Assembly: GCA_030148645.1 (NCBI GenBank)
Contig: JASBTB010000103.1
Location: 1 to 33,022, forward strand
Direction: 5' to 3'
DNA length: 33,022 bases
Source of the DNA: Demequina sp.
GTDB taxonomy: Bacteria; Actinomycetota; Actinomycetes; Actinomycetales; Demequinaceae
Within the stretch, counting starts at the first letter, position 1, and every line of letters starts with the position of its first letter. Under the pieces are notes generated by a model. The model was not told where the DNA came from. It saw only the letters and a program-made list of their open reading frames with translations, and searched no databases. Position numbers and translations under genes: made by a program. Shown here piece by piece: positions 1 to 11,287 of this stretch.

Positions 1-414
1 TTCACCCCGCTGTACCACATCGCCTCCCTGGTGATCTCGCCTGACCACATGATGATGTCGATTCAACAGGCGGATGCCGGCAATGCGTTCGCCTTCTACG
101 CAGGGCCCGCTGCGGTGGGCGCCGCGATTCACATGATGACCGGCGCCAGTTTCGGTGTCCTGTTTGCAGCGATTGTCGGTGCGACGCGATTGCGGGGCGT
201 CGGGATACTTGTGGCGGCGGTGCTGTGGGGGGTCGTGGTGTATCTGTCGAGCACCTATGTCCTGCTTGCCCTGGCGGCGACGGTCTTTGACAGCGGCGAG
301 CAGATCAAGAACATGTCGTCGCTTGTGGGTCAAGGCACGTTCTTCGCCGAGCATGTGGCCTACGGCGCAGCGCTTGGTGCCCTGATGTGGCGTACCTCTC
401 GTCGTCAGCGCTGA
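1..414 (+). CDS. Integral membrane protein, 3' part only (5' end outside window)
   Basis: The frame is open from the first base to a TGA at 412-414, so the gene starts to the left of the window; a GTG at 31 is in frame but there is no reason to prefer it as the start. The visible 137 residues are hydrophobic with about three membrane segments: one around the run AAIHMMTGASFGVLFAAIVG, a long one around GILVAAVLWGVVVYLSSTYV, and a shorter one near the C-terminus (AEHVAYGAALGALMW). It ends in a basic tail (RTSRRQR), which would suit a cytoplasmic C-terminus. Histidines and methionines are frequent near the membrane (DHMMM, IHMM, EHVAYG). I do not recognise the family and assign no function. A strong hairpin follows 4 nt after the stop, so it appears to end its own transcript before the pyr operon. 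Confidence 0.75.
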   Translation, partial: FTPLYHIASLVISPDHMMMSIQQADAGNAFAFYAGPAAVGAAIHMMTGASFGVLFAAIVGATRLRGVGILVAAVLWGVVVYLSSTYVLLALAATVFDSGEQIKNMSSLVGQGTFFAEHVAYGAALGALMWRTSRRQR

Positions 415-418
415 GCCT

Positions 419-452
419 GCGACGCGCGCTGTGCAGCGACAGCGCGCGTCGC
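419..452 (+). terminator. Perfect 14-bp hairpin, putative terminator
   Basis: Bases 419-432 are exactly complementary to 439-452 with a 6-nt loop (gcagcg) between them. The stem is almost pure G+C. It begins 4 nt after the stop codon of the membrane protein gene and ends about 60 nt before the pyr promoter region. There is no following T-run, which is common for actinobacterial hairpin terminators. It most likely insulates the pyr operon from upstream transcription. Direction is inferred from its position. Confidence 0.7.
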
Positions 453-510
453 GTCGGTACCGATCGCAAGCGGCCGTCGCGCCGCGCCATAGGTTCCCGG
501 CCAGTTGGGC

Positions 511-516
511 TACAGT
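511..516 (+). promoter_or_regulatory. Putative -10 box of the pyr operon
   Basis: TACAGT fits the actinobacterial TAnnnT -10 pattern. A start about 7 nt downstream (near 523) would give a 50-nt leader that contains the whole PyrR hairpin (531-564). I see no convincing -35 box at the right distance, so the call rests on position and the -10 alone. Confidence 0.35.
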
Positions 517-530
517 GACGTACGCAGACA

Positions 531-566
531 TCCTTTAACCACCGTCCGGCGAGGCGGAGAAGGAGG
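531..566 (+). promoter_or_regulatory. PyrR RNA-binding loop overlapping the pyrR ribosome binding site
   Basis: The stretch GTCCGGCGAGGC (544-555) matches the conserved core of PyrR binding loops (consensus UCCNGNGAGGY). It folds as expected: 542-546 pairs with 553-557 (including one T-G pair) around the hexaloop cggcga (547-552). Below an internal loop, tcctt (531-535) pairs with aagga (560-564). That lower stem takes up the Shine-Dalgarno aaggagg (560-566), which lies 6 nt before the GTG start of pyrR at 573. PyrR bound with UMP or UTP should therefore stabilise the hairpin and block translation, as known for Mycobacterium smegmatis PyrR, instead of working by the attenuation used in Bacillus. 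No separate terminator/antiterminator pair is visible in the short leader. Confidence 0.8.
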
Positions 567-572
567 TCCCAG

Positions 573-1118
573 GTGACTGGCACCATTCTTGGCGCACGCG
601 ATATCGATAGGGCGCTCACCCGCATCGCCCACGAGATTCTTGAGCGCAACGGCGGCGCCGCCACCATAGTCCTGCTGGGCATCCCGACGCGCGGACTTCC
701 CTTGGCCGAGAGGCTCGCGGCGAAGATCGCGACAGTGGAGCAGGACTTCGACGCTCACGCACGTTGCGGCGCGCTCGATATCACGATGTATCGCGACGAT
801 CTGTATCGGCAACCCACACGCCCCATCGGGCCGACCACCCTGCCCCCGCAGGGAATCGACGACGCCGTGGTGATCCTGGTCGACGACGTGTTCCACACGG
901 GGCGCACCATTCGCGCCGCGCTCGACGCGATCAAGGACCTGGGCAGGCCCCAGTCGGTGCAACTCGCGGTGCTGGTGGACCGCGGACATCGCGAGTTGCC
1001 TATTCGAGCCGACTTTGTGGGCAAGAACATTCCGACGTCGCGCGCCGAACGCGTGGAGGTCCATCTGAGCCAAGTCGACGGAGAGGATGCGGTCATCCTT
1101 GCCGGGGGCGAGCGATGA
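573..1118 (+). CDS. pyrR: Bifunctional pyr operon regulator / uracil phosphoribosyltransferase PyrR
   Basis: A 181-residue protein of normal PyrR length. The PRPP-binding signature [13 protein letters not shown] is at residues 100-112, and RDDLYR (about 74-79) is in the place expected for the family's flexible loop. PyrR senses pyrimidine nucleotides and binds the RNA hairpin upstream; many family members also convert uracil plus PRPP to UMP, usually weakly. The start is GTG 573, chosen because aaggagg lies 6 nt upstream and the protein then begins with the typical [15 protein letters not shown]. It is the first gene of the pyr operon and its stop overlaps the pyrB start by 4 nt (ATGA). It controls its own operon through the binding loop at 531-566. 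Confidence 0.95.
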   Translation: MTGTILGARDIDRALTRIAHEILERNGGAATIVLLGIPTRGLPLAERLAAKIATVEQDFDAHARCGALDITMYRDDLYRQPTRPIGPTTLPPQGIDDAVVILVDDVFHTGRTIRAALDAIKDLGRPQSVQLAVLVDRGHRELPIRADFVGKNIPTSRAERVEVHLSQVDGEDAVILAGGER

Positions 1119-2086
1119 AGCACCTGCTCGGCACCCAGGATCTCAGCCGCGACGAGGCGGTCCTCATTCTGGACACCGCCAGCCAGATGGCGGCCACCCA
1201 GGAGCGCGAGATCCGCAAACTTCCCACACTGCGCGGCAAGACGGTGGTCAACCTCTTCTTCGAGGATTCGACACGCACGCGCATCAGTTTCGAGGCCGCC
1301 GCCAAACGTCTCAGCGCCGACGTCATCAACTTCTCGGCCAAGGGTTCGAGCGTGTCCAAGGGGGAAAGTCTCAAGGACACGGCGCTGACCCTCCAGGCCA
1401 TGGGCGCGGACGCCGTCGTGATCCGTCACTGGGCCTCGGGGGCCGCGTACCAACTCGCGCACGGTGGCTGGTTGCACGGGAGCGTCCTCAACGCTGGCGA
1501 CGGCACGCACGAACACCCCACTCAAGCCCTTCTGGATGCCTTCACGATGCGCAAGCACCTCGCGGACAGCGACGGCGGTGGGACGGACGGCAAGGGACTC
1601 GACGGGCTGAGGGTGGCGATCGTCGGCGACGTGCTCCACTCGCGAGTGGCCCGCTCGAACATGCACCTGCTCACCACGCTCGGGGCCAGCGTCGCACTTG
1701 TGGCGCCGCCGACCCTTCTGCCGGTGGGAATGGACGACTGGCCGGTTGAGGTGTTCCACGGCCTCGACGCCGCGCTCGACGCGCAACCCGTCGACGCTGT
1801 GATGATGCTCAGGGTCCAGCGCGAGCGCATGACGGGTGGGGGCGCATCGTTCTTTCCCTCTCCCGCCGAATACACGCGGATGTTCGGCCTCGACATCCAG
1901 CGCATGGCGCGACTGCCCGATCACGGCATCGTGATGCACCCAGGCCCCATGAACAGGGGCCTCGAGATTTCTGCGGAGGCCGCGGACAGTGCGCGCTCCG
2001 TCATCGTGGAGCAGGTGGCCAACGGAGTGGCCGTACGTATGGCCGCCCTGTATCTGTTGCTCGCTGGAAGGGAAGGCGCATCGTGA
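1115..2086 (+). CDS. pyrB: Aspartate carbamoyltransferase catalytic subunit
   Basis: This 323-residue enzyme joins carbamoyl phosphate and L-aspartate to carbamoyl-aspartate, the first committed step of UMP synthesis. The carbamoyl-phosphate motif STRTR is at residues 52-56 within [13 protein letters not shown]. The loop [14 protein letters not shown] (around 75-90) supplies the conserved Ser and Lys, [12 protein letters not shown] follows in the middle, and [13 protein letters not shown] lies near the C-terminus. Length is typical of the catalytic chain; no pyrI regulatory subunit gene is present, so feedback through PyrI is not expected. The start ATG overlaps the pyrR stop and the end overlaps the pyrC start (GTGA), so it is translationally coupled on both sides. 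Confidence 0.96.
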   Translation: MKHLLGTQDLSRDEAVLILDTASQMAATQEREIRKLPTLRGKTVVNLFFEDSTRTRISFEAAAKRLSADVINFSAKGSSVSKGESLKDTALTLQAMGADAVVIRHWASGAAYQLAHGGWLHGSVLNAGDGTHEHPTQALLDAFTMRKHLADSDGGGTDGKGLDGLRVAIVGDVLHSRVARSNMHLLTTLGASVALVAPPTLLPVGMDDWPVEVFHGLDAALDAQPVDAVMMLRVQRERMTGGGASFFPSPAEYTRMFGLDIQRMARLPDHGIVMHPGPMNRGLEISAEAADSARSVIVEQVANGVAVRMAALYLLLAGREGAS

Positions 2087-3393
2087 CCGATGCCATGGTG
2101 TTCGAGAACGTTTCGTTCGCCGGGCAGACCGAGGGGTACCTGCTCGTCGAGGACGGCATCATCACAGGGATGCAGGGCACGGCGATTTCGGCTCCGGCGA
2201 GCGCGCGCCGCCTGGACGCGTCCGGGCTGATCGCACTGCCGGGACTCGTCGACTTGCACACCCACCTCCGGGAGCCCGGACGGGAGGACGCCGAGACGAT
2301 CGAGACCGGCTCCCGCGCGGCGGCGCGAGGAGGCTGGACGGCAGTCCATGCCATGGCGAATACCGATCCGGTGGCAGACACCGCGGGCGTCGTGGAACAG
2401 GTGTGGAGCAGAGGCCGCGAGGTGGGACTCGTCGATGTGTTCCCCGTGGGCGCCGTCACTGTGGGACTCAAGGGCGAGCGCCTTTCCGAGATGGGTGCGA
2501 TGGCTGACTCCCGAGCGAGGGTGCGGGCGTTCTCCGACGACGGGAAATGCGTGTACGACCCGGTGATCATGCGGCGTGCGCTTGAGTATGTGAAGTCCTT
2601 TGACGGGGTCATCATTCAGCACGCGCAGGACCTGCGGCTGACGGAGGGCTCGCAGATGCACGAGGGCGAGGTTTCGGCCGAGTTGGGACTGGCTGGTTGG
2701 CCCGCGGTCGCCGAGGAATCGATCGTCGCTCGCGACGTTCTGCTCGCGGGGCACGTGGGCTCGCGCGTTCACCTTCAACACCTGTCGACCGCCGGCTCGG
2801 TCGACATCGTGCGCTGGGCGAAATCGCGGGGCATCCAGGTGACGGCCGAGGCCACGCCTCACCACCTCCTTCTCACCCACGAGGAGGCGCGCACCTATGA
2901 CCCGCTTTTCAAGGTGAACCCACCACTGCGGACGGCCGAGGACGTGGAGGCGGTGCGCGCTGGCCTTGCGGACGGCACGATCGACATCGTCGCGACTGAC
3001 CACGCCCCGCACGCGAGTCAGGACAAGGACTGCGAGTGGGCCGCAGCGTCGTTCGGGATGCTTGGGCTCGAGACGGCGGTGGGCATCGTCCAGCAGACGA
3101 TGGTGGATACGGGTCGCATGACGTGGGGTCAGGTGGCGTTGCGTATGTCTCACCTGCCTGCCCGCATTGGCCGCGTCGAGCACGTCCACGGGCGCCGCAT
3201 GGCGCAAGGGCAACCAGCCAACGTGACGCTTGTTGATCCTGCGTCGCCGTGGACCGTGGACGCGGCCACCCTCGCGAGCAGGTCCCGCAACACCCCGTAC
3301 GCTGGCAGGGTTCTGCCAGGTCGCGCGGTGGCTACCTTCCTGCGAGGCAAGCCCACCTACCTTGACCCCCGATTCGAAGGAGTCTTCGCGTGA
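2083..3393 (+). CDS. pyrC: Dihydroorotase
   Basis: A 436-residue amidohydrolase that cyclises carbamoyl-aspartate to dihydroorotate. The metal-binding motif [10 protein letters not shown] places His59 and His61 in the first site. Other family marks are MANTDP (substrate-contact region), [18 protein letters not shown] and ATDHAPH, the last carrying the catalytic Asp. Length and motifs fit the bacterial long-form dihydroorotases found in actinobacterial and Bacillus pyr operons. The GTG start at 2083 overlaps pyrB by 4 nt; an in-frame ATG at 2095 is a possible alternative start. The stop overlaps carA in the same way. Confidence 0.95.
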   Translation: MTDAMVFENVSFAGQTEGYLLVEDGIITGMQGTAISAPASARRLDASGLIALPGLVDLHTHLREPGREDAETIETGSRAAARGGWTAVHAMANTDPVADTAGVVEQVWSRGREVGLVDVFPVGAVTVGLKGERLSEMGAMADSRARVRAFSDDGKCVYDPVIMRRALEYVKSFDGVIIQHAQDLRLTEGSQMHEGEVSAELGLAGWPAVAEESIVARDVLLAGHVGSRVHLQHLSTAGSVDIVRWAKSRGIQVTAEATPHHLLLTHEEARTYDPLFKVNPPLRTAEDVEAVRAGLADGTIDIVATDHAPHASQDKDCEWAAASFGMLGLETAVGIVQQTMVDTGRMTWGQVALRMSHLPARIGRVEHVHGRRMAQGQPANVTLVDPASPWTVDAATLASRSRNTPYAGRVLPGRAVATFLRGKPTYLDPRFEGVFA

Positions 3394-4537
3394 GCCATGA
3401 CCCGGCCGTGCTCGTCCTCGACAACGGCGAGGTGTATCGAGGCCAAGCGTATGGCGCGCGCGGCCAAACGCTCGGCGAGATCGTATTCAACACCGGCATG
3501 ACTGGCTACCAGGAGACGCTGACCGACCCGTCGTATTACCGCCAGATCGTGGTCATGACCGCGCCCCACATCGGCAACACCGGGATGAACGATGCGGACG
3601 CGGAATCGCGCCAGATGTGGGTGGCGGGATTCGTGGTGAAGGAGCCTGCGCGTCGCCCCAGCAACTGGCGTGCGCAAAGGTCCTTGGAGGAGGACCTGAT
3701 GGAGCAGGGCATCGTCTCGATGTCCGGAATCGATACCCGCCAACTCACCCGCACGCTGCGCACCGCGGGAACGATGCGCGCAGGGGTTTTCTCCGGGCAG
3801 TTCCTTGCCGACGACGCCACCTTGCTGGCACTCGTGCGGGAGTCTGCGCCCATGACGGGCGCACACCTCGCCGATGCCGTGTCGATCGATGGCGACTACG
3901 TCATCGAGCCGCCTCACGGCGTCGACCATGTGGCCCACGTGGTCGCTGTCGACCTGGGCATCAAAGCCATGACCCCGGAACTCATGGCTCAGCGTGGCAT
4001 GAAGGTGACGGTGGTTCCCTCGACGTGGACGGCCGAACAGATTCTCGCGCGCAAACCCGATGGTGTGTTCTTCTCGAATGGGCCAGGCGACCCGGGTGTG
4101 GCGGACAGGTTGGTCACCGCGGTGCGGGGCGTTCTTGACGCGCGCGTGCCGCTGTTCGGCATCTGTTTTGGCCACCAGCTCTTGGGACGTGCGCTGGGCT
4201 ATGGGACATATAAGCTTCGCTTCGGGCATCGGGGAATCAACCAGCCCGTGATGGACCGCAACACCGGCAAGGTGGAGGTCACGAGCCACAACCACGGCTT
4301 CGCCGTCGACGCGCCCCTCGAGGGCGTACACGACTCGCCACACGGCTACGGTCGCGTGCGCGTGAGTCATGTGTGCCTCAACGACGACGTGGTGGAGGGA
4401 CTCGAATGTCTCGACCTGCCCGCCTTCTGCGTGCAATACCACCCCGAGGCGGCGGCGGGACCGCATGACGCCGCCTATCTCTTCGACCGTTTCCTCGACC
4501 TCATGAACGGTCGGCGCACCATGGAAGGAACCCACTA

Positions 4538-4538
<1 letters not shown>
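3390..4538 (+). CDS. carA: Carbamoyl-phosphate synthase small (glutaminase) subunit
   Basis: A 382-residue protein. The N-terminal CPSase small-chain domain (about 1-150) begins with the typical [16 protein letters not shown]. The class I glutamine amidotransferase domain (about 180-380) has SNGPGDP at 229-235, nucleophile Cys259 in [11 protein letters not shown], and His351/Glu353 in [12 protein letters not shown]. It releases ammonia from glutamine and channels it to CarB for carbamoyl phosphate, which feeds both pyrimidine and arginine synthesis. It is coupled to pyrC (GTGA overlap) and to carB (TAGTG, 1-nt overlap), as expected for subunits made in equal amounts. Confidence 0.96.
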
Positions 4539-7858
<3,320 letters not shown>

Positions 7859-7909
7859 AGTGAGTCCCGATACATGACTGCGGATTTGAATGCAAGGAAC
7901 GGAGGTCCC

Positions 7910-8767
7910 ATGGCATTCGGCGCGAAGCTCGACGCGGCCATCCAGCGGTGGGGACCCCTGTGCGTGGGAATCGACCCCCATCCCGAACTCCTCGCGCGGT
8001 GGGGGCTCACCGACACTGCGGAGTCGCTCGTGGCCTTCTCCGATGCGGTGCTTGAGGCCTCCGGCAGGTCGGTCGCCGCGGTCAAGCCCAACGCCGCCTT
8101 CTTCGAACGCCACGGAGCCAGGGGGGTGGCGGCGCTTGAGCATACCCTCAAGCGCGCGAAGGAACACGAAATCTTGACGATCCTCGACGTGAAGCGTGGA
8201 GACATCGGGTCGACGATGGAGGGATATGCCGACGCCTATTTGGCGCACGGCGTGCCGCTTGAGGCCGACGCCATCACGGTCTGCCCGTTCCTGGGCTTCG
8301 GGTCCCTGCGGCCTGCGTTCGAGTTGGCCGAACACACCGGTAAAGGGGTGTTCGTCCTCGCGCTCACATCGAACGCCGAAGGGCCGTCGGTGCAACACGC
8401 CGTGGACGCGAACGGCATGTCCGTGGCCAAAGCGATTGCCGAAGCGGCCGCCGAACTCAACGCCGGGGCCACCCCCATGGGTTCCGTGGGACTCGTCGTG
8501 GGCGCCACGGTCGGGGACGCTGTCCGCAATCTCGGCATCGACCTCGTGGCCGTGAACGGGCCCGTTCTGTCCCCAGGTGTGGGCGCACAAGGCGCGGGCC
8601 CGGCCGAGGTGGCGCACATGTTCGGCTCGATCCGATCCCGGGTTCTGATCAGTCAATCGCGGGGGGTCTTGATGGCTGGACCCTTTGTGGAGAAACTGAG
8701 AGGCGCTATTCAGGCCGCCGCAGGTGCTGCCCAGTACGCTGTGGGCACGGCGGAGGCAGGCGAGTGA
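7910..8767 (+). CDS. pyrF: Orotidine 5'-phosphate decarboxylase (type 2)
   Basis: It decarboxylates OMP to UMP, the last step of the pathway. The type 2 signature LDVKRGDIGST carries Asp93, catalytic Lys95 and Asp98. VGIDPHPELL at 19-28 and VKPNAAFFE at 58-66 are also typical of the actinobacterial form. I chose ATG 7910 (285 residues): it has GGAGG 4 nt upstream and begins MAFGAKLDAAI like relatives, while the in-frame ATG at 7874 lacks a ribosome binding site. A TAGAGT box at 7856-7861 could be a weak internal promoter. It ends the pyr block; pyrD and pyrE, needed for the two steps between PyrC and PyrF, are not in the window. Confidence 0.94.
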   Translation: MAFGAKLDAAIQRWGPLCVGIDPHPELLARWGLTDTAESLVAFSDAVLEASGRSVAAVKPNAAFFERHGARGVAALEHTLKRAKEHEILTILDVKRGDIGSTMEGYADAYLAHGVPLEADAITVCPFLGFGSLRPAFELAEHTGKGVFVLALTSNAEGPSVQHAVDANGMSVAKAIAEAAAELNAGATPMGSVGLVVGATVGDAVRNLGIDLVAVNGPVLSPGVGAQGAGPAEVAHMFGSIRSRVLISQSRGVLMAGPFVEKLRGAIQAAAGAAQYAVGTAEAGE

Positions 8768-8787
8768 CGCCGCGAGTCCCACGGCGT
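8767..8787 (+). terminator. Small hairpin after pyrF, weak terminator or attenuator
   Basis: acgccg (8767-8772) pairs perfectly with cggcgt (8782-8787) around a 9-nt loop, directly at the pyrF stop codon and followed by TTC. The stem is only 6 bp and the mihF Shine-Dalgarno starts 7 nt later, so it may reduce read-through from the pyr genes into mihF or be accidental. Confidence 0.25.
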
Positions 8788-8804
8788 TTCAACAAGGAGG
8801 TGGC

Positions 8805-9119
8805 ATGGCTACACCAGAACTGAGTGACGAGCAACGTGCACAAGCGCTCGTCAAGGCAACGGCGGTGCGCAGTGCGCGGCGGGTCTTCAAGGAGCACCTG
8901 TCCCATGGCGACATGACGCTACGGGAAGCGATTTTCGCAGCGAAGGCCGACGACGCGCTTGCGGGCATTCGCGTACACGATCTGTTGCAGTGCCTGCCGG
9001 GTGTCGGCCCCAAGCGGGCAGCCGCGATCATGAGCGACATCGGGATTTCCCCGGCTCGCCGTATTCGCGGACTCGGGAGTCACCAAGTCGAAGCCCTGGT
9101 GGCGCGCGGCCGCGGATGA
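8805..9119 (+). CDS. mihF: Mycobacterial-type integration host factor (mIHF)
   Basis: A 104-residue DNA-binding nucleoid protein restricted to Actinobacteria. It is mainly helical, with the helix-hairpin-helix-like element [13 protein letters not shown] at residues 64-76 and a basic C-terminal part ([21 protein letters not shown] region, 84-104). It binds DNA, shapes the chromosome and supports phage integration in mycobacteria. The start ATG 8805 has a perfect AAGGAGG 5 nt upstream; longer in-frame starts run back into pyrF and are rejected. Its stop overlaps gmk by 4 nt (ATGA). The mihF-gmk-rpoZ order is a well-conserved actinobacterial arrangement. Confidence 0.93.
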   Translation: MATPELSDEQRAQALVKATAVRSARRVFKEHLSHGDMTLREAIFAAKADDALAGIRVHDLLQCLPGVGPKRAAAIMSDIGISPARRIRGLGSHQVEALVARGRG

Positions 9120-9670
9120 GTCGACTCGTCGTCGTGGCCGGTCCCTCGGCCGTGGGCAAAGGCACCTTGGTGGCGGCGCTCAAGGAGCGCATGCCGGACG
9201 TATGGATATCGGTCTCGGCGACGACGCGACCCGCGCGGCCCTCGGAACGCGAGGGGGTGCACTACTTCTTCGTCACCCCCGACGAGTTCACACGCATGAG
9301 CGAGCGTGGCCAACTGCTTGAGTGGGCGGTCGTTCACGGCACCCACCGATATGGCACCCCCAGGGCTCCCGTGGAGGAGCGGCTGGCACGTGGCATCCCT
9401 GTGGTGTTGGAGATTGATCTCCAAGGCGCACGGCAAGTCAAGCAGGCCATGCCGGATGCACTGTTCGTGTTCGTTGCCCCACCCTCTTTTCAGGCGCTCG
9501 TCGAGCGTCTCGAAACTCGCGGCACCGAGGGTGGCGAAGAACGCGAACGGCGCCTGGCCACCGCAAGGGAAGAGCTGGCGGCCGTCAGCGAGTTCGATGT
9601 GACGCTCGTGAACGACCGACTGGAGGATGCGGTGGGGCGGTTGCAGGCGATCGTGGCCTCAGCAGGCTAA
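9116..9670 (+). CDS. gmk: Guanylate kinase
   Basis: A 184-residue kinase that phosphorylates GMP to GDP. The P-loop GPSAVGKGT is at residues 9-17, directly after the N-terminal strand [10 protein letters not shown]-binding residues follow in [22 protein letters not shown] (Ser, Arg and Tyr). [11 protein letters not shown] (about 101-111) is the other family signature, and the lid contains [12 protein letters not shown]. The start ATG overlaps the mihF stop, which fixes the N-terminus at [11 protein letters not shown]. It stands with rpoZ, as in most bacteria. Confidence 0.96.
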   Translation: MSRLVVVAGPSAVGKGTLVAALKERMPDVWISVSATTRPARPSEREGVHYFFVTPDEFTRMSERGQLLEWAVVHGTHRYGTPRAPVEERLARGIPVVLEIDLQGARQVKQAMPDALFVFVAPPSFQALVERLETRGTEGGEERERRLATAREELAAVSEFDVTLVNDRLEDAVGRLQAIVASAG

Positions 9671-9673
9671 GAT
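9668..9673 (+). promoter_or_regulatory. Possible -10 box for rpoZ
   Basis: TAAGAT overlaps the gmk stop codon. A start about 7 nt downstream would give a 43-nt leader to the rpoZ GTG at 9723, with AAGGAG inside it. No good -35 at standard spacing: ttgcag at 9641-9646 leaves 21 nt. Confidence 0.3.
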
Positions 9674-9722
9674 AGGTGGCGCTGTCTGCGTATCGGTAGG
9701 CGCGATCAAGGAGAGGATTTAC

Positions 9723-9989
9723 GTGTCTGGAACCGTCGCACACCCCGAGGGCATCACCAATCCGCCCATCGACGAGTTGCTTGCCAAGGTCGACTCCAAG
9801 TACGCGCTCGTGATCTACGGCTCCAAGCGTGCCCGCCAGATCAACGCCTACTATGAGGCGCTTGGCGAAGGCCACTTCGAAAATGTCGGTCCGCTGGTTG
9901 AGGCCGACTCCACCGACAAGCCGCTGTCCGTTGCGCTGCGCGAGATCAACAACGGCAACCTTCTCGTCCTCGGCGAGAACGAGGTCTAG
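9723..9989 (+). CDS. rpoZ: DNA-directed RNA polymerase omega subunit
   Basis: An 88-residue subunit that helps assemble and stabilise RNA polymerase through the beta-prime chain. The core motif is [34 protein letters not shown] (split here by residue: PPIDELL near 12-18, KYALV near 24-28, KRARQIN near 33-39). The C-terminus [15 protein letters not shown] is the actinobacterial form. The GTG start is chosen because AAGGAGAGG lies upstream at 9708-9716 and the product then has the usual length; an in-frame extension back into gmk has no support. coaBC starts 6 nt after the stop. Confidence 0.94.
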   Translation: MSGTVAHPEGITNPPIDELLAKVDSKYALVIYGSKRARQINAYYEALGEGHFENVGPLVEADSTDKPLSVALREINNGNLLVLGENEV

Positions 9990-9995
9990 CCGCCG

Positions 9996-11228
9996 ATGCG
10001 TGTGCTGCTGGGCGTCACCGGCGGCATTGCGGCCTACAAGGTTGCCTTGGTGGTGCGCCGCCTCAAGGAGGACGGCCATTCGGTGCGGGTCGTTCCCACC
10101 GAGGCCTCCCTTCACTTCGTCGGCCGCGCCACGTGGGAGGCGCTGACGGGCGAGCCCGCCCGGTCGGGAACCTTCGAGAACGTGCCGTCGGTCGAGCACG
10201 TCAGGCTCGGACAACGCGCAGACATCGTCCTCGTGGCTCCAGCGACCGCAGATTTCCTGGCCTCGATGGCTTCGGGCGAGGCGCGCGATCTGCTGGGCAA
10301 CGCGCTCTTGGCAACGTCCGCTCCTGTGATGGTGGCGCCCGCGATGCATACGGAGATGTGGCACCACCCGGCCACTGCGGCTAACGTCGCGACGTTAGCG
10401 GCACGCGGTATCCACGTGATCGAGCCCGCATCGGGCCGCCTCACGGGCGTCGATTCGGGCCCCGGCCGCCTTCCCGAGCCGGAGGCCCTGGTGGCCGCGC
10501 TGTATGCGGTAGCCCACAACGCGCAGATCGATGTGACCGTCGGCTCCGGAGCGGATCACGGGTGGGCCGACCTGGGCGGGGTCCGCATTGTCATTTCCGC
10601 CGGAGGCACCCGGGAACCGATTGATGCGGTGCGGTTTCTGGGCAACCGGTCCTCCGGCCATCAGGGCTTTGCCCTGGCCGAGGCCGCCCGGGAAAGGGGC
10701 GCCGACGTCACGATCGTGGCCGCCAACGTGTCGTTGCCCTCGGGAGAGGGCATCGCGCGCATCGACGTGGAGACGTCCGCTCAACTGGCCGATGCGATGC
10801 GAAGCGCCGCGGTCCACGCCCATGTCGTGATCATGGCGGCCGCCGTGGCGGACTATCGGCCCGCCCAGACTCATGCCACCAAGATCAAGAAGCACGGCAC
10901 TGGCCATACGCTCGAGTTGGTCGAGACCGAGGACATTCTGGCATCGCTCGTGGACTCCAAGCACCCGGCCCAGATCGTGGTGGGATTCGCGGCCGAGACG
11001 GGCGACGACGCGGGTGGCGTCTTGGACTATGGACGAGCCAAGGCCTTGCGCAAGGGCGCGGACCTGTTGGTGGTCAATGCCGTCGGCGAAGGGGTCGGAT
11101 TCGGCGACGTGCCCACGTCCGCCACGATTCTCGATGCGGCAGGTGGAACGGTTGCCCACATCGAGGCAAGCAAGTGGGCCCTTGCTCACGCGGTACTCGA
11201 TCAGGTGCTCGCCCGCCTCCCGCTCTAG
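9996..11228 (+). CDS. coaBC: Bifunctional phosphopantothenoylcysteine decarboxylase / phosphopantothenate-cysteine ligase
   Basis: The 410-residue fusion makes 4'-phosphopantetheine for CoA: the C-terminal CoaB domain (about 190-410) ligates cysteine to phosphopantothenate with CTP, and the N-terminal flavoprotein CoaC domain (1-175) decarboxylates the product. CoaC has [10 protein letters not shown] (6-15), catalytic His68 in SVEHVRL and APATADFLA (81-89). CoaB has [30 protein letters not shown] and KIKK. Two CoaC positions differ from E. coli Dfp: the PxMNxxMW motif reads PAMHTEMW (115-122), and the region of the catalytic Cys reads [12 protein letters not shown] with no Cys. I believe this is usual in actinobacterial CoaBC but cannot check it here. 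Start ATG 9996 lies 6 nt after rpoZ. Confidence 0.94.
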   Translation: MRVLLGVTGGIAAYKVALVVRRLKEDGHSVRVVPTEASLHFVGRATWEALTGEPARSGTFENVPSVEHVRLGQRADIVLVAPATADFLASMASGEARDLLGNALLATSAPVMVAPAMHTEMWHHPATAANVATLAARGIHVIEPASGRLTGVDSGPGRLPEPEALVAALYAVAHNAQIDVTVGSGADHGWADLGGVRIVISAGGTREPIDAVRFLGNRSSGHQGFALAEAARERGADVTIVAANVSLPSGEGIARIDVETSAQLADAMRSAAVHAHVVIMAAAVADYRPAQTHATKIKKHGTGHTLELVETEDILASLVDSKHPAQIVVGFAAETGDDAGGVLDYGRAKALRKGADLLVVNAVGEGVGFGDVPTSATILDAAGGTVAHIEASKWALAHAVLDQVLARLPL

Positions 11229-11274
11229 CAGGCACGGTAGCGGCATTGCGGGGCGGCATGTCCGACATGACAAG

Positions 11275-11280
11275 TATGCT
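11275..11280 (+). promoter_or_regulatory. -10 box for leaderless metK transcript
   Basis: TATGCT fits TAnnnT well and its last base is 7 nt before ATG 11288. No Shine-Dalgarno lies before that ATG, so transcription probably starts at or next to the start codon. No clear -35 box. Confidence 0.5.
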
Positions 11281-11287
11281 GAGCGAC

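Noticed and set aside
455-466. Short palindromes cggtaccg and cgatcg upstream of pyrR as an operator
   Set aside because: Palindromes of 6-8 bp are expected by chance in GC-rich DNA, and the PyrR loop already explains regulation.
2001-3213. Two overlapping open frames on the minus strand opposite pyrC
   Set aside because: Composition is that of reverse-frame translation of GC-rich DNA; no family features.
11229-11287. SAM riboswitch before metK
   Set aside because: The gap is about 60 nt, contains no SAM-I/SAM-IV type conserved core, and is better explained by a leaderless promoter.
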